The notes under the pieces were generated by a model. The model searched no databases and was not told the origin of the DNA. It saw nothing but the letters and a program-made list of their open reading frames with translations. DNA of 64,000 nucleotides, taken from positions 1-64,000 of the forward strand of contig JAWQEG010000077.1 in assembly GCA_033782935.1 (NCBI GenBank), written 5' to 3'. This DNA comes from Petrolisthes cinctipes (taxonomy: Eukaryota > Arthropoda > Malacostraca > Decapoda > Porcellanidae). Below are positions 1 through 9,735 of the stretch, piece after piece. The position numbers and the translations under genes were made by a program. The first letter of the stretch is position 1. Each line of letters opens with the position of its first letter.

Positions 1-1040
1 CTAGCCACACGGACCTCCTCAGCACGCTTAGCCCGCCCTTATTTTGGACTTCACGTTTTGATTCAGTCTTCTATGACCGTCAAAGTCCCCAGATGCCTTC
101 GCTCGACGATACGCAGGTTCTCCTCTCCCTTAGTAGGTTATGGATTTCCCGATTAAAACCGACTTAGGTTGAATGAACTTCTGACCTGTTCCCTTCAGAG
201 GAATAAAGCGCGACTGAAGTTCCATGAAGGAAGACAAAGAATGACCTCCACAGATCATCAGCACTCTCTCCCTCTTCTAGTTCCATTTCAGCAACGCTTT
301 CACGAAGACCTGCAAAGTTCGCTCTCCCCATGTCTAATTTTCTATGCACCGGGGGTCACGGACTCCATATTAGGGGACTATAACTGAAAATCTTATAAGC
401 TTGTGGGTCGCTTCCACCTATTTCTTCGTTTACAGAGAGGTCTTGAATTGATGTCATCCTCGGAGGTGAGGACCAAGTCGAGTATGTTAGCACCTCTTGT
501 TGGCTCCCTTAACCCATTGAGTGAGGAATTCATCATTTACAAACTCCAAGAGTGGTGTGTTCTCGGCAGAGGGCTCTCTGGTTTCCCAGTCAACATGTGT
601 GTTGAAGTCCCCCATAAGGATGCACACCCTGCCGTCCACTAGTTCACCCAGCAACTGGTATAGGTCCCTGTCCATCTCATTTGAGTTGTCCAGGGGGTCT
701 ATAAAGCAGCAGGGTTCTGTATTTTGCAGTGCCTATTTCTAGGTCAACTCCAAGGAGCTCGTGGTTCGATGTGATGTTGCAGGTCATCAATTTGATGGAG
801 TTCTTTACATACAACAGCACACCACCACCCCAATCTGTCCTCTCTATCTTTGTGGAAGAGTTGGTAGCCTGGAATCACGAATTCCCCCTTCAAGATCTCT
901 GTCTGAGGTTCTCAACCATGACTCCGTTATGGCCACAATCTCGGGTTCCTCTGTCGCAACGAGGGCCCGCAGTTTCAAAAACTTGTTTCGGATGGACCTG
1001 GCGGTTGAACAATAGAACCTTCAGGGAACCCCCCAACTGC
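1..1040 (-). pseudogene. CR1-like ORF2 fragment: APE endonuclease and start of RT, frameshifted
   Basis: Minus-strand translation, switching frames several times, gives an endonuclease-exonuclease-phosphatase domain. Near 850-1000 it reads as an N-terminal stretch with ITESWL, IPGYQLF and KDRED. At 600-640 it has the GDFNTHVDW block with catalytic Asp and Asn, followed by the LLEFVNDEFLTQWV block near 505-560. The order is that of CR1/L2-group ORF2. Against the second copy (5262-5800) the sequence carries about ten single-base insertions, mostly lengthening short homopolymers, and these cause most of the frameshifts. No complete polymerase is present because the window ends first. Confidence 0.8.
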
Positions 1041-1048
1041 AGGGCTCC

Positions 1049-1740
1049 CTAGACTCCTCCGTTTCCCGGTTTGGTCATTGTCTTGGTAGTGCTGGGGATA
1101 TCCTTCTTCAGGATCTCAGCGAATGTCTTCTCTGGGGTCACTCTAGCATAGCGACGAGGGCTCTCCTCTCCACCGCTCGGTCGAGTGCTCCTGAGACATC
1201 GTCGGACGGCGTTTTCCATTAATTTGGAAAGCACTTCTTTCCCCTTTAGTGAGAGATGTGTGCCATCCCTCTGGTAGAGGTCGTCTCTACCAAAGAGTGA
1301 GGTGTAGGGGTCCACAAAGAACACCCCCTCGGCAGTACACAAATCAGCCAGGCGCTGATTTACTGCAATGTTCTTTGACAGAGCAGTCCCTAAAGGGCCT
1401 CTCCTTGGGAGCATGCCAACAACTACCCTTCTGCGGGTTTTTACCCCACAGTCATCTACTGCAACCGATCACATCCGAGGAGGACTCCTTCGGTCATGCC
1501 TACTCTACCATTTCTCAGGTAGATGTCATTACCACTCACCATGAGTGCAGTGACAGCAGATCTGGACGTTTGGATCCTCTCAGCTTCCCTTTCGGAGGTC
1601 AGCATTGCCACAACCTGGCAAACAATTCACCTTCACAGAAGAGTGAAGGCGATCTGCCATTAGGGGTTGCAGCCCCTCATGGCCTGGGAATCACCTACAA
1701 TGTGTATATCCACAGGCCTCTCCTTGGTAGGAGCACGAGA
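1049..1740 (-). pseudogene. CR1-like ORF1, SGNH/GDSL esterase domain
   Basis: The minus strand encodes the three blocks of an SGNH hydrolase. VGDSQAM (nucleophile-Ser block) lies near 1690-1710, VSGNDIYLRNG (Asn block) near 1525-1555, and the DGTHLSLKG block with the catalytic Asp-His pair near 1240-1270, just after VDPYTSLFGRDDL. The last block lies in an open stretch of 121 codons (1049-1414); the first two need frame changes. In CR1 ORF1 proteins this domain is thought to help RNP handling or membrane association. A second fragment of the same domain type is found at 63771-63932 on the plus strand. Family assignment is firm; activity is unlikely because of the frame breaks. Confidence 0.75.
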
Positions 1741-2053
1741 TGCCTTGTGAGGAACCCGAGAGTGTTTTGAATTCCTGCCGGGGCTCGTCACTTCGCTCCA
1801 GGTTTGCTTCTTCTTCTTCTTTTTCTTCTTCATTTTCTTTTCCTTCTTATTTGATTCCTCACTTTCTTCTAATCCCTCCTCAACTGTCTTCTTGGGGTTT
1901 TTCTCCCTTCTCCATATTCTCCTCCTCTTTTTTCATCACACTTTTCTGCATTATCTTTTCCTTCTGCAGTCTCTTTTCCCTCTTCATTGCTGTTCTTCTT
2001 GTTGTTGTTCTTCTTCTTCTTGTTGTTCTTCTTCTTGTTCTTCTTCTTATTCT

Positions 2054-2335
2054 TTACCGCCGTGGTGGAGCTCTCTCCGGTGAAGAAGCTCCTTGGACTG
2101 CCTTGTCTCTCACATGGCAGTCACACCTCTGTGAGTCCATTCGGAGAACTTCCTCCTTTATGGAGTTGTTCTCCTTCGTGAGCAGTGAGATGTGCTTCAT
2201 CAACCTCTCCTCGAGTTTGCAAAAGTCGCAGACACTCGAGGAGTCTAGGTCCGCGCTCGCACTCCTCCCGCTGAAGTCCTCACACCAGCGGTACACCTTG
2301 CATGTAGTACATGTAAATTTTCTTGGCTGATGGAC
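2054..2335 (-). pseudogene. CR1-like ORF1 N-terminal zinc-binding and coiled-coil part
   Basis: Minus-strand reading from about 2335 gives two C-x2-C pairs (FTCTTC and SSVCDFC) with a WC between them, like a small zinc-binding module. A helical stretch follows that favours a coiled coil (LEERLMKHISLLTKENNSI). This matches the general build of CR1 ORF1 proteins: an N-terminal zinc-binding module, a coiled coil, a charged linker and an esterase. The following 1740-2050 stretch is a GAA/AAC-rich Lys-, Glu- and Asn-rich linker. Which zinc-finger subfamily it belongs to I cannot say. Confidence 0.55.
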
Positions 2336-2344
2336 CAGTCATCT

Positions 2345-3130
2345 CGCTCTAATTCAATTTTAGGACCAATAATACAATAGAAAAGGTAATGTGATTTGGT
2401 CTCGCATAAGTCTCTTCCGCCTACTTCCAGAAGGTTTTCGGTCGTTCGGCCAACAGAAACCTTATGAGCCAAGCACACCCAACCCTAAGGTCTCCCCTGG
2501 GTCGGACGGCCCCAATCGTGCCGCAGCTCCCAACTGAGCAGCACAAGAGTCCTAAGTAAATGAGACTCTGATTTTTCGACAGGGGTGCTTGAAGTGTAAC
2601 CGTCGTCCCTACTAATCCCTACTAATCCTCCATCCGCGGCCAAACTTAAAGCAAATAGTAAAAACTAAATGTCCACGACTTAATCCGAGATCTTTTACTG
2701 GGCCTGGCAGCCAGCGAGGCACGAAAGCTCTCTCACCAAAGAGCAGTCGAGCCTTTAGGCACCTAAGAACGGTCACAGGGAGCTGGTCAGGCTTATTAAT
2801 CTAAGAGAATACCTACGGGGGTCCTGAGGCATCTCCATTACTCGTACCCCACACGCCTGAGGTCCCTTCAATCTCAGCCCTTTCGAAACCTGTGAGCGTT
2901 TAAAGGGCGTTGTTTTAGGAGGTTCCAAAGCCCTCCCTTCTCACACGGCATAAGGTAGCTGGTGAGGTCCTTAACAATAAAAAGTTTATATCGAAAGTGA
3001 TGAAGATTTTTTTTTTTTTTTGTTAGGACAGTTGAAGAGCAGTTGTGAAACTTAATATTAACATGAAGATTTGACAACTCTTAGTCAGGATCCTAATAAC
3101 GCTACCTTTCTGGCACGGGTAACCCAACTG
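2345..3130. other. No gene recognised; possible 5' UTR or flank of CR1 copy 1
   Basis: This stretch lies upstream (minus-strand sense) of the CR1 ORF1. It is less AT-rich than DNA further right and has no open frame with a recognisable domain. A 13-base T run sits near 3008-3021. It could be an internal promoter/5' UTR, but no second full-length copy is available here to define the element's end. Confidence 0.4.
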
Positions 3131-3209
3131 GACTAAATGTCCCCCAGCATAGCTAGCAAAGTTCAAACAGATCACACAAGCTCTCTCACCGACGGCAAGG
3201 TGGTTGTCT

Positions 3210-3390
<181 letters not shown>

Positions 3391-5796
3391 TACAAGGAAA
3401 AGGAAAGGAAAAGAAGTACCCTAGGAGACCTTACGATCCATACAAAGAGGGTACCTGTGGGTTTAGTTGCGCAAGTAGGCGACCGTCCTCGAATGTGTCA
3501 TGTGAAACCATCAAGGAACACTCGCACAACGGCTTAAACACCTAGACGGTGATTTAAGGCTTTGTCTAATCTGGACTTGAACTGATCCACAGAGTTGCTG
3601 TTGACTACATCAGCAGGAAGCGCGTTCCAAGTACCGCAGATGCTGTATGTAAAGAACTTACCACACAGATCACGCTTGTATCGCTTCAGTTCAAGTTTGT
3701 AGCCATGATTCCTGGTTGTGCCCTCACTGAGTTGGAAAATGTCCCTGTAGTCTACATTGTCAAAGCCTCGTAGTATTTTAAACACTTCGATAAGCTGACC
3801 ACGCAGTCTCCGGGTTTCCAAAGAGAACAGGTCGAGTTCTACCAACCGATCTTTATAGCTCTTGTGTCTAAGAGAGGGTATAAGTTTGGTTGCCCTGGCT
3901 TGCACTCGTTCCAATCTCGCGATATCCTTTCTGTAAAAAGGACTCCAAAACTGGACTGCATACTCCAGGTGCGGTCGGACAAGGGAATTGTACAGACAAA
4001 GTACTATCTCCTTGTTCCGGTATCCAAACTGTCGCTTTATGTACCCTAACATCCTTTGGGCTTTCTTCTCAGCCTCAATACACTGCTTTGAGAACTTGAG
4101 GTCACTGGTGATAGTTACACCCAAGTCTTTCTCAGTATCAGTGCTTACGAGAGCATTGCCCTTAAGGTTATACTCTGTTCGGGGGTTTCTGTGGCCTATA
4201 TGCATAACTTTGCATTTGTTCACGTTAAATGGCATTTGCCACGTGTCAGACCACTCCCCGATCTTCCTAAGATCTTCTTGTAAGCGGGTAGTATTTCCTT
4301 CTTTCGCGACATTCATACCAAGCTTAGTATCATCGGCGAATTTGGAAATCTTGGCAACCATGTCACCATCCACTTCATTAACATAGATGATAAACAGTAG
4401 TGGTCCCAGAACAGAACCTTGGGGAACACCGCTAGTAACGGGCACCCACTCTGAAGCCTGTCCATTCACTACCACCCGCTGCCGTCTGTCACTTAGCCAG
4501 TTCTCTATCCAATTTGCCACATTTCCGTCTATGCCCAGTGCACGCACTTTCCGAAGGAGGCGGCGGTGGGGTACCTTATCAAAGGCTTTCTGAAAGTCTA
4601 AGTAGACAACATCGACCGCTTTATCCCGATCATGCTCACTGAAAACAAAATGGAAGAATTCCACCAGATTTGTGAGGCATGACCGGTGCTGCCGGAACCC
4701 ATGCTGGGAACCCCTCAGTAGCAAATTTGATTCTAAGTGTGCTGTTATTTTGTCCACCATGATGCTCTCCATGAGTTTACAGACTATCGAGGTTAAACTG
4801 ATGGGTCTGTAGTTTGACGGTTGGCTAGCATCTCCCTTCTTGAAGATAGGAGTCACCTCTGCCTCACGCCAGTCTCTAGGAATGCATCCAGTCTGGATTA
4901 CCATGTTGAAGACCATGCACAGGTGCCGTGATACTTCACCATGCACTTCTTTCAACACTCTAGGTAAGAACCCATCCGGACCGGGGGACTTGTTTGCTTT
5001 TAATTCGATTATTTTTCTCTCGATTTCTTCTTGGGTGAAGACCATTGACTCCAACTTCTCACTGAAGGAGTCCAAAGGTTCGGGAATGGGACCACTCTCC
5101 TCAGAGAACACTGAAGAGAAATACTCATTTAAGAGGTTAGCATTTTCTGCATCAGAGTGCATCAATGCTCCATCCTCATTCACCAAGGGACCGATCCTGC
5201 GTCGGATTGGTTTACGGCCATTCACATAACTGAAAAACTCCTTGGGGTTCTCTTTGCAGAGTCTAGCCACACGGACCTCCTCAGCACGCTTAGCCGCCCT
5301 TATTTTGGACTTCACGTTTTGATTCAGTCTTCTATGACCGTCAAAGTCCCCAGATGCCTTCGCTCGACGATACGCAGTTCTCCTCTCCCTTAGTAGGTTA
5401 CGGATTTCCCGATTAAACCACTTAGGTTGAATGAACTTCTGACCTGTTCCCTTCAGAGGAATAAAGCGCGACTGAAGTTCCATGAAGGAAAACAAGAATG
5501 ACCTCCACAGATCATCAGCACTCTCTCCCTCCTCTAGTTCCATTTCAGCAACACTTTCACGAAGACCTGCAAAGTTCGCTCTCCCCATGTCTAATTTTCT
5601 ATGCACCGGGGTCACGGACTCCATATTAGGGACCTTAACTGAAAATCTTATAAGCTTGTGGTCGCTTCCACCTATTTCTTCGTTTACAGAGAGGTCTTGA
5701 ATGATGTCATCCTCTGAGGTGAGGACCAAGTCGAGTATGTTAGCACCTCTTGTTGGCTCCCTTACCCACTGAGTGAGGAATTCATCATTTACAAAC

Positions 5797-5803
<7 letters not shown>
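3391..5803 (-). mobile_element. CR1-like retrotransposon, copy 2, 5'-truncated, between GA repeats
   Basis: The element starts, in minus-strand sense, inside the endonuclease at the LLEFVNDEFL block, where CTTGGAG joins a GA/TC run, and ends in a 3' UTR beyond 3534. GA repeats lie on both sides (3211-3390 and 5802-5849). Truncation at the 5' end is the normal outcome of target-primed reverse transcription. The presence of the same dinucleotide on both flanks suggests insertion into a pre-existing GA tract. Confidence 0.85.
3534..5802 (-). CDS. CR1-like ORF2 remnant: endonuclease C-terminus and intact reverse transcriptase
   Basis: One uninterrupted frame covers the last part of the endonuclease (LDLVLTSEDD, GGSDHKLI with the catalytic Ser-Asp-His) and a complete reverse transcriptase. 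Visible blocks in order: KANKSPGPDG, ESIMVDKI, HGFRQHRSC, VVYLDFQKAFDKVPH, SGVPQGSVLGPLLFIIYVNE, KFADDTKLGM (catalytic Asp pair near 4322-4345), then thumb and a C-terminal ARTW/WNALP-type end. FADD and GVPQGSVLGPLLF are typical of the CR1/L2/Jockey group. The frame remains open upstream through the GA repeat, which is coincidental. The lack of stops across about 760 codons suggests a fairly young insertion. It lacks ORF1 and most of the endonuclease, so it cannot move alone. Confidence 0.9.

Positions 5804-5849
<46 letters not shown>
5802..5849. repeat. (GA)n microsatellite at the 5' junction of CR1 copy 2
   Basis: About 24 GA units immediately follow the truncated 5' end of the element. Confidence 0.9.
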
Positions 5850-5851
<2 letters not shown>

Positions 5852-6037
5852 CTGAAGTATGCTGAAGGGAATGATAGGATGGACTCTCATCAACGGTAAC
5901 ATTCAGCAACTCATAAACAAGTGTTCTGTTACAAAGGTCCAACACAAGTGATGTACAATCATGGTCAATAATAATCATCCACATATGGGTATCTCAAACA
6001 ATTTACTGTGTAATGTTTTCACGTTCACATAATAATA

Positions 6038-6159
6038 TTATTGTTTTAAGTAGTGTGTAGCTGCTTGTATGAAATTAAAAGGTAGTAGTTAACGTGTGTG
6101 TGTGTGTTATTGTTTTAAGTAGTGTGTAGATGCTTGTATTAAATTAAAAGATGGTAGTT

Positions 6160-6194
<35 letters not shown>

Positions 6195-6250
6195 GTTTTA
6201 AGTAGTGTGTAGCTGCTTGTATTAAATTAAAAGATGGTAGTTAACCTATT
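6038..6250. repeat. Three tandem ~75-bp units with embedded (GT)n
   Basis: A unit beginning TATTGTTTTAAGTAGTG and ending in a GT run occurs three times, with GT lengths varying between copies. Outside it, 5850-6550 shows no gene. Confidence 0.85.
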
Positions 6251-6552
6251 TATTGGAAAGTTTATCAGCTAAGGAACAGAGGGAAGCTGTCAAACTTTTA
6301 CGTGAGTTACCCCTATATGGATGATTATATTTGACACTGACTGTATGTTTACTAACTGGTACTCCCTCAGGCTGTAGTAAATAATATGGATGCCACATTT
6401 AATATCTTGAAAAATATATTACAGTTACAGTTACGGTACTTAAAGCTTTTATGTTGTAGATCTTTGTATTGCTGTATATCAAGTAATTCATCCTAACAGT
6501 CAACTGCTTACAGTAAAGATATACTAACCTAACTACCAAACCTAGTACCTAC

Positions 6553-6670
6553 CTTAACTTCAATCTGTCAAGTGTCTCTGAGTGATGGCTTCTATTGTCA
6601 CTTCAACCATCCCTAACTGCTTGGTAATGGTCAGAGGGAATGTCACTTCCTTCAACCTTTCTAGTGGAAC
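6553..6670 (-). CDS. Exon-like segment, possibly of an alpha-2-macroglobulin/TEP-type protein
   Basis: On the minus strand a TCTGCTCCCAG acceptor at 6671 is followed by an open stretch of 36 codons reading VPLERLKEV, FPLTITKQLG and MVEVTIEAITQ, and a TTAAG/GTAGGT donor closes it at 6552. The pattern of a hydrophobic pair then a VxVTIxA strand resembles the beta-sandwich before the thioester region of macroglobulin family proteins. An in-frame TGA lies eight bases before the donor, so it may be a broken or terminal exon. Family call is a guess; the splice signals and the protein-like codons are what support it. The 55-bp tandem repeat begins at its acceptor. Confidence 0.3.
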
Positions 6671-6885
6671 CTGGGAGCAGAAAAGTATTATTGTATATCA
6701 TAATATTATCATTAGCCTAAGTTTCCTGGGAACAGAAAAGTATTATTGTATATCATAATATTATCATTAGCCTAAGTTTCCTGGGAACAGAAAAGTATTA
6801 TTGTATATCATAATATTATCATTAGCCTAAGTTTCCTGGGAACAGAAAAGTATTATTGTATATCATAATATTATCATTAGCCTAT
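6670..6885. repeat. Tandem repeat, four 55-bp units
   Basis: Four nearly identical units starting CCTGGGAACAGAAAAG; the first differs by A to G. It looks like recent local duplication. Confidence 0.95.
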
Positions 6886-6968
6886 TTTTGTTCATCTAGT
6901 CCTGTTTCCTGGCATACTTTGGAGGAATCAAGGCACTCCAATGTACCAAAAAAGAATTACCACCTTAA
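6884..6968. repeat. Dispersed repeat X, partial copy
   Basis: About 80 bp containing CTGGCATACTTTGGAGGA and CAAGGCACTCCAATG match the right halves of copies at 8509-8670 and 16813-16982. After it, 6975-7790 has a (TAA)n tract at 7095-7122 and otherwise nothing I recognise. Confidence 0.8.
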
Positions 6969-7088
6969 GCACCAAAGTCCAACCATTCACCAAAGCAATA
7001 ATAATTACTGAAAATAAAGAGAAGTGACTCACAAAAACTAAGTATTGGTGAACCTGGGATGGAAATGTTGAACGTCACCCTCAAATTC

Positions 7089-7121
<33 letters not shown>

Positions 7122-7797
7122 CTAGTTATTTGTTTGTCAGAAGTGCCAGTTCTTCCAATTAACTGGAATGCAATGGCGCTCCAGTCATCAATTTAATAAA
7201 AGGTTAATTAAAGCAGAAAATTGTCAAGATACTAATTAAAACAGGGTCCTCACTAAAAAGAATGTGTAAATATTTCACTGTCAGTAAAAATACATAAAAT
7301 TAGACATGATTAATACTGATTATAATTGATTAAAATTGATAGTGAACAATGTATGGTTATGGTGTGTTGAAGTGTGTACTGTAAATGCCTAAAGTGCCTT
7401 CACAAATGTCATACTGTAAAAATACATGACATTTCATACAGTCACGTACCAATTTTGGTTTGTCTGTATATGTGACGACATTAAAGTTTATTTATGGATT
7501 AGAACTGTATGCTGTAGCACCTGCAAATCTCTGTCGTTTTCCGAATAACATTTTCAACTTATATCCACGAGAATCATTTACAGGTATGATTTGTCTATAT
7601 AAATAAATTATTGTTAGAATATTGCCATGCTTTAGTAATGCTTAAAGATATCTTAGTACTGTGCATTCCAAAAGAAAACTAAACTGCATGACCTAACACA
7701 GAATTTGAACAGCACATTAAAAATACAGTACACTTTTTTGTACTGTACATGTATGTAATGGCCGGACCTGAGAGTTAAAGGCAGAATTTGAAAGCTA

Positions 7798-7969
7798 CGC
7801 CAGTGGAGTACTCTTATGGCTTACCCGGTAGAAGCACTGCCTGAGATTTCTCTGGTCCGGGGTTCGATTCCTCGTGGGTACGACTAGAATTTAAATGGAT
7901 CAATTTCTGGGTCTGACTTACTTGGGTGATTTGATTCTTCCTTGCTTGATTGATTTGGATTATTACATG
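7798..7969 (+). mobile_element. tRNA-headed SINE-like sequence
   Basis: A perfect RNA polymerase III B box (GGTTCGATTCC, 7861-7871) lies 34 bases downstream of an imperfect A box (TGGCTTACCCGG, 7816-7827). Spacing is right for a tRNA-derived promoter. The predicted acceptor stem does not pair well and no terminator-like T run follows closely, so it is not a functional tRNA. The following ~100 bp could be the SINE body, but a MITE begins at 7972 and no poly(A) end is seen. Confidence 0.45.
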
Positions 7970-7971
7970 TA

Positions 7972-8183
7972 CAGTTGGCCACACATGAAGATGGTGGGGC
8001 TCGTTACTTGTGAGACAGCTACAAAGGGAAGAAAGGGAACAAAAGTTGTAGTTTGTTGACAGGCAGACAGTAAAATATTATTACTGTCTGCTTGTCAACA
8101 AACTATAACTTTTGCTAATTTTCCTTCCTGTTGTGGTTACCTCACAAGAAGTGAGGCGTACCAGCTTCATGTGTGGCCAACTG
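7972..8183. mobile_element. Palindromic MITE, mariner-type ends, TA duplication
   Basis: The two halves are inverted copies: the left end CAGTTGGCCACACATGAAG is mirrored at the right end, and the arms pair with minor mismatches to a loop near 8079. TA flanks both sides (7970-7971, 8184-8185). CAGT-type ends with a TA target duplication are typical of Tc1/mariner-derived non-autonomous elements. Length 212 bp; no coding capacity. Confidence 0.85.
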
Positions 8184-8508
8184 TACTTCACTTTTCATCC
8201 AAAATATGTGTAGTGTAAATAAATAGATAGATAGATAAATAGTGTGAATGAAAACAATTACAAGAGGAGCCTTTACTGATGACATTTAACAACTGCTTTT
8301 AAATATGTGAATGTCTGAGGTTACCCTTTATTATCACCTTGTGTGTTGTGGTAAAAAATTTTGTATATCTATATTGTTCCACAAGCTGAACATTTATCAA
8401 CAGAAATTCCTCCTCAAATGGTGTTTTTATACACACAGACATACTCCAGTTTACAATTTGCCAGGTTATTAATATTATACATTTTTTACACCATATCAAC
8501 AGTGTCTT

Positions 8509-8670
8509 AAGGGGGAAGTTTTGTGTTGGTAAATCTGGAGCAACTGAATCCTCCAAAGTATTCCAAGCAACAACAGAACACCATTATTTATGTTCATCTG
8601 GTCCTGTTTCCTGGCATACTTTGGAGGAATCAAGGCACTCCAATGTAACAAAAAACTGTACCACCTTAAC
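8509..8670. repeat. Dispersed repeat X
   Basis: Shared with 16813-16982 over about 160 bp. It is an imperfect inverted repeat: CTGAATCCTCCAAAGTATTCC in the left half is mirrored by GCATACTTTGGAGGAATC in the right. This looks like a foldback or MITE remnant. A (CA)n run follows at 8706-8738; 8740-9430 is AT-rich with nothing recognisable. Confidence 0.8.
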
Positions 8671-8704
8671 TGCTATGGTCAGTACAGCTAGTGTGCACCT
8701 TATG

Positions 8705-8738
<34 letters not shown>

Positions 8739-9494
8739 GACTACTGGTTAATGAATTACTGAACTAATGAACAGTGAGGCAAGCTGTACTACTAACCCAA
8801 TATCATAGGTTTGTTGACATTCCTAGATAGCAATATTATTTCTTTTATGCAGATTTTCCCAAACATTTGAAGTTGATTTATGGAACAAGGAAACTTTTAA
8901 GAACACTCCAAGATTCTTAGACATGTAATACTTCACTACAGATATTCTGACACTTAAAAAATATGATCATGCCTCTTGAATCTTGATCAAACATTAACCC
9001 ATTACAAACCTGATGTCCTGTAAAATGTTTATGAAAAGCACGGTACAGTATAATATTACATTAGAAATTAGTTGCTGATTTCCACAGATATCTGAATATT
9101 CCACATTTTCACTCTTCAGTAAGAGGAGAAATAATGAATGTCATTGGTAAATACTTTTCTCCAAATTTCACACTCTCAGAGTGTGGTATTTAATGAGTGA
9201 CATTTTTAAGCACATAACTTTCTATGGAACACAGAAGGAAATGATGACATGGATATCTGTGAATATTATTATTTCTTTAAAACATAACAGATAATGGCAA
9301 CACATACAATAGCTTTCACAAAATTATATGGACATATGAATAAACACCTACTGTATATTATATATAAGTGTTCCAACAGCATACAAACTAAACATTATAC
9401 AGAAGATGAGAAGGAACTTTTAGAGATGATGTTTTACCCCCACAGACACAGACAAGCAAACATGATCAATAAAAAGCAACTCCTCAATTGGTAA

Positions 9495-9735
9495 CCTGGA
9501 GGTGGAGGAGGAGGTAGTGGTGGAGACAGTGCTAGAAGAGGTGGAGGAGGAGGTAGTGGTGGAGACAGTGCTAGAAGAGGTGGAGGTTGAGGAGGTGGAG
9601 GTTGAGGAGGTGGAGGAGGAGGAGGAGGTGGATGGGAGAGGGCGGGGGGGGGGAGGGAGTGTGGTAGGGGCTGGTGGGTGGGAATGATGGGTGTGGGAGT
9701 GAGACCAGAGCTACTACGAGAAGTGTTGGGTGGAG
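9495..9735 (-). other. Proline-rich open stretch, uncertain exon
   Basis: Minus-strand reading gives SSSGLTPTPIIPTHQPLP, followed by long Pro runs with two LLALSPPLPPPPP repeats. A CTCCAG/GTTACC donor-like site lies at 9496. The Pro runs arise from a GGTGGAGGAG-type repeat on the plus strand, which is also low-complexity DNA, so this may be coincidence. It lies downstream in the same orientation as the exons at 13222-14236, but no splice acceptor gives a compatible continuing frame. The non-repetitive N-terminal part is the only hint of a real exon. Confidence 0.2.

Larger units (their letters stand above)
1..2340 (-). mobile_element. CR1-like non-LTR retrotransposon, copy 1 (left-edge partial)
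   Basis: Read on the minus strand this stretch runs in element order: ORF1 N-terminal zinc-binding part, Lys/Glu-rich linker, SGNH esterase, ORF2 endonuclease and the first part of the reverse transcriptase, then leaves the window at base 1. Bases 1-560 match 5262-5800 almost base for base, so both belong to one family. CR1-group elements copy themselves by target-primed reverse transcription with an APE-type endonuclease and a reverse transcriptase; ORF1 proteins of this group often carry an esterase domain. Frameshifts interrupt both ORFs, so this copy is not functional as written. The true 5' end is not visible; 2345-3130 may be 5' UTR or flank. Confidence 0.85.

Noticed and set aside
7816..7871. 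Functional tRNA gene
   Set aside because: A and B boxes are present but acceptor and anticodon stems do not pair; treated as SINE-like.
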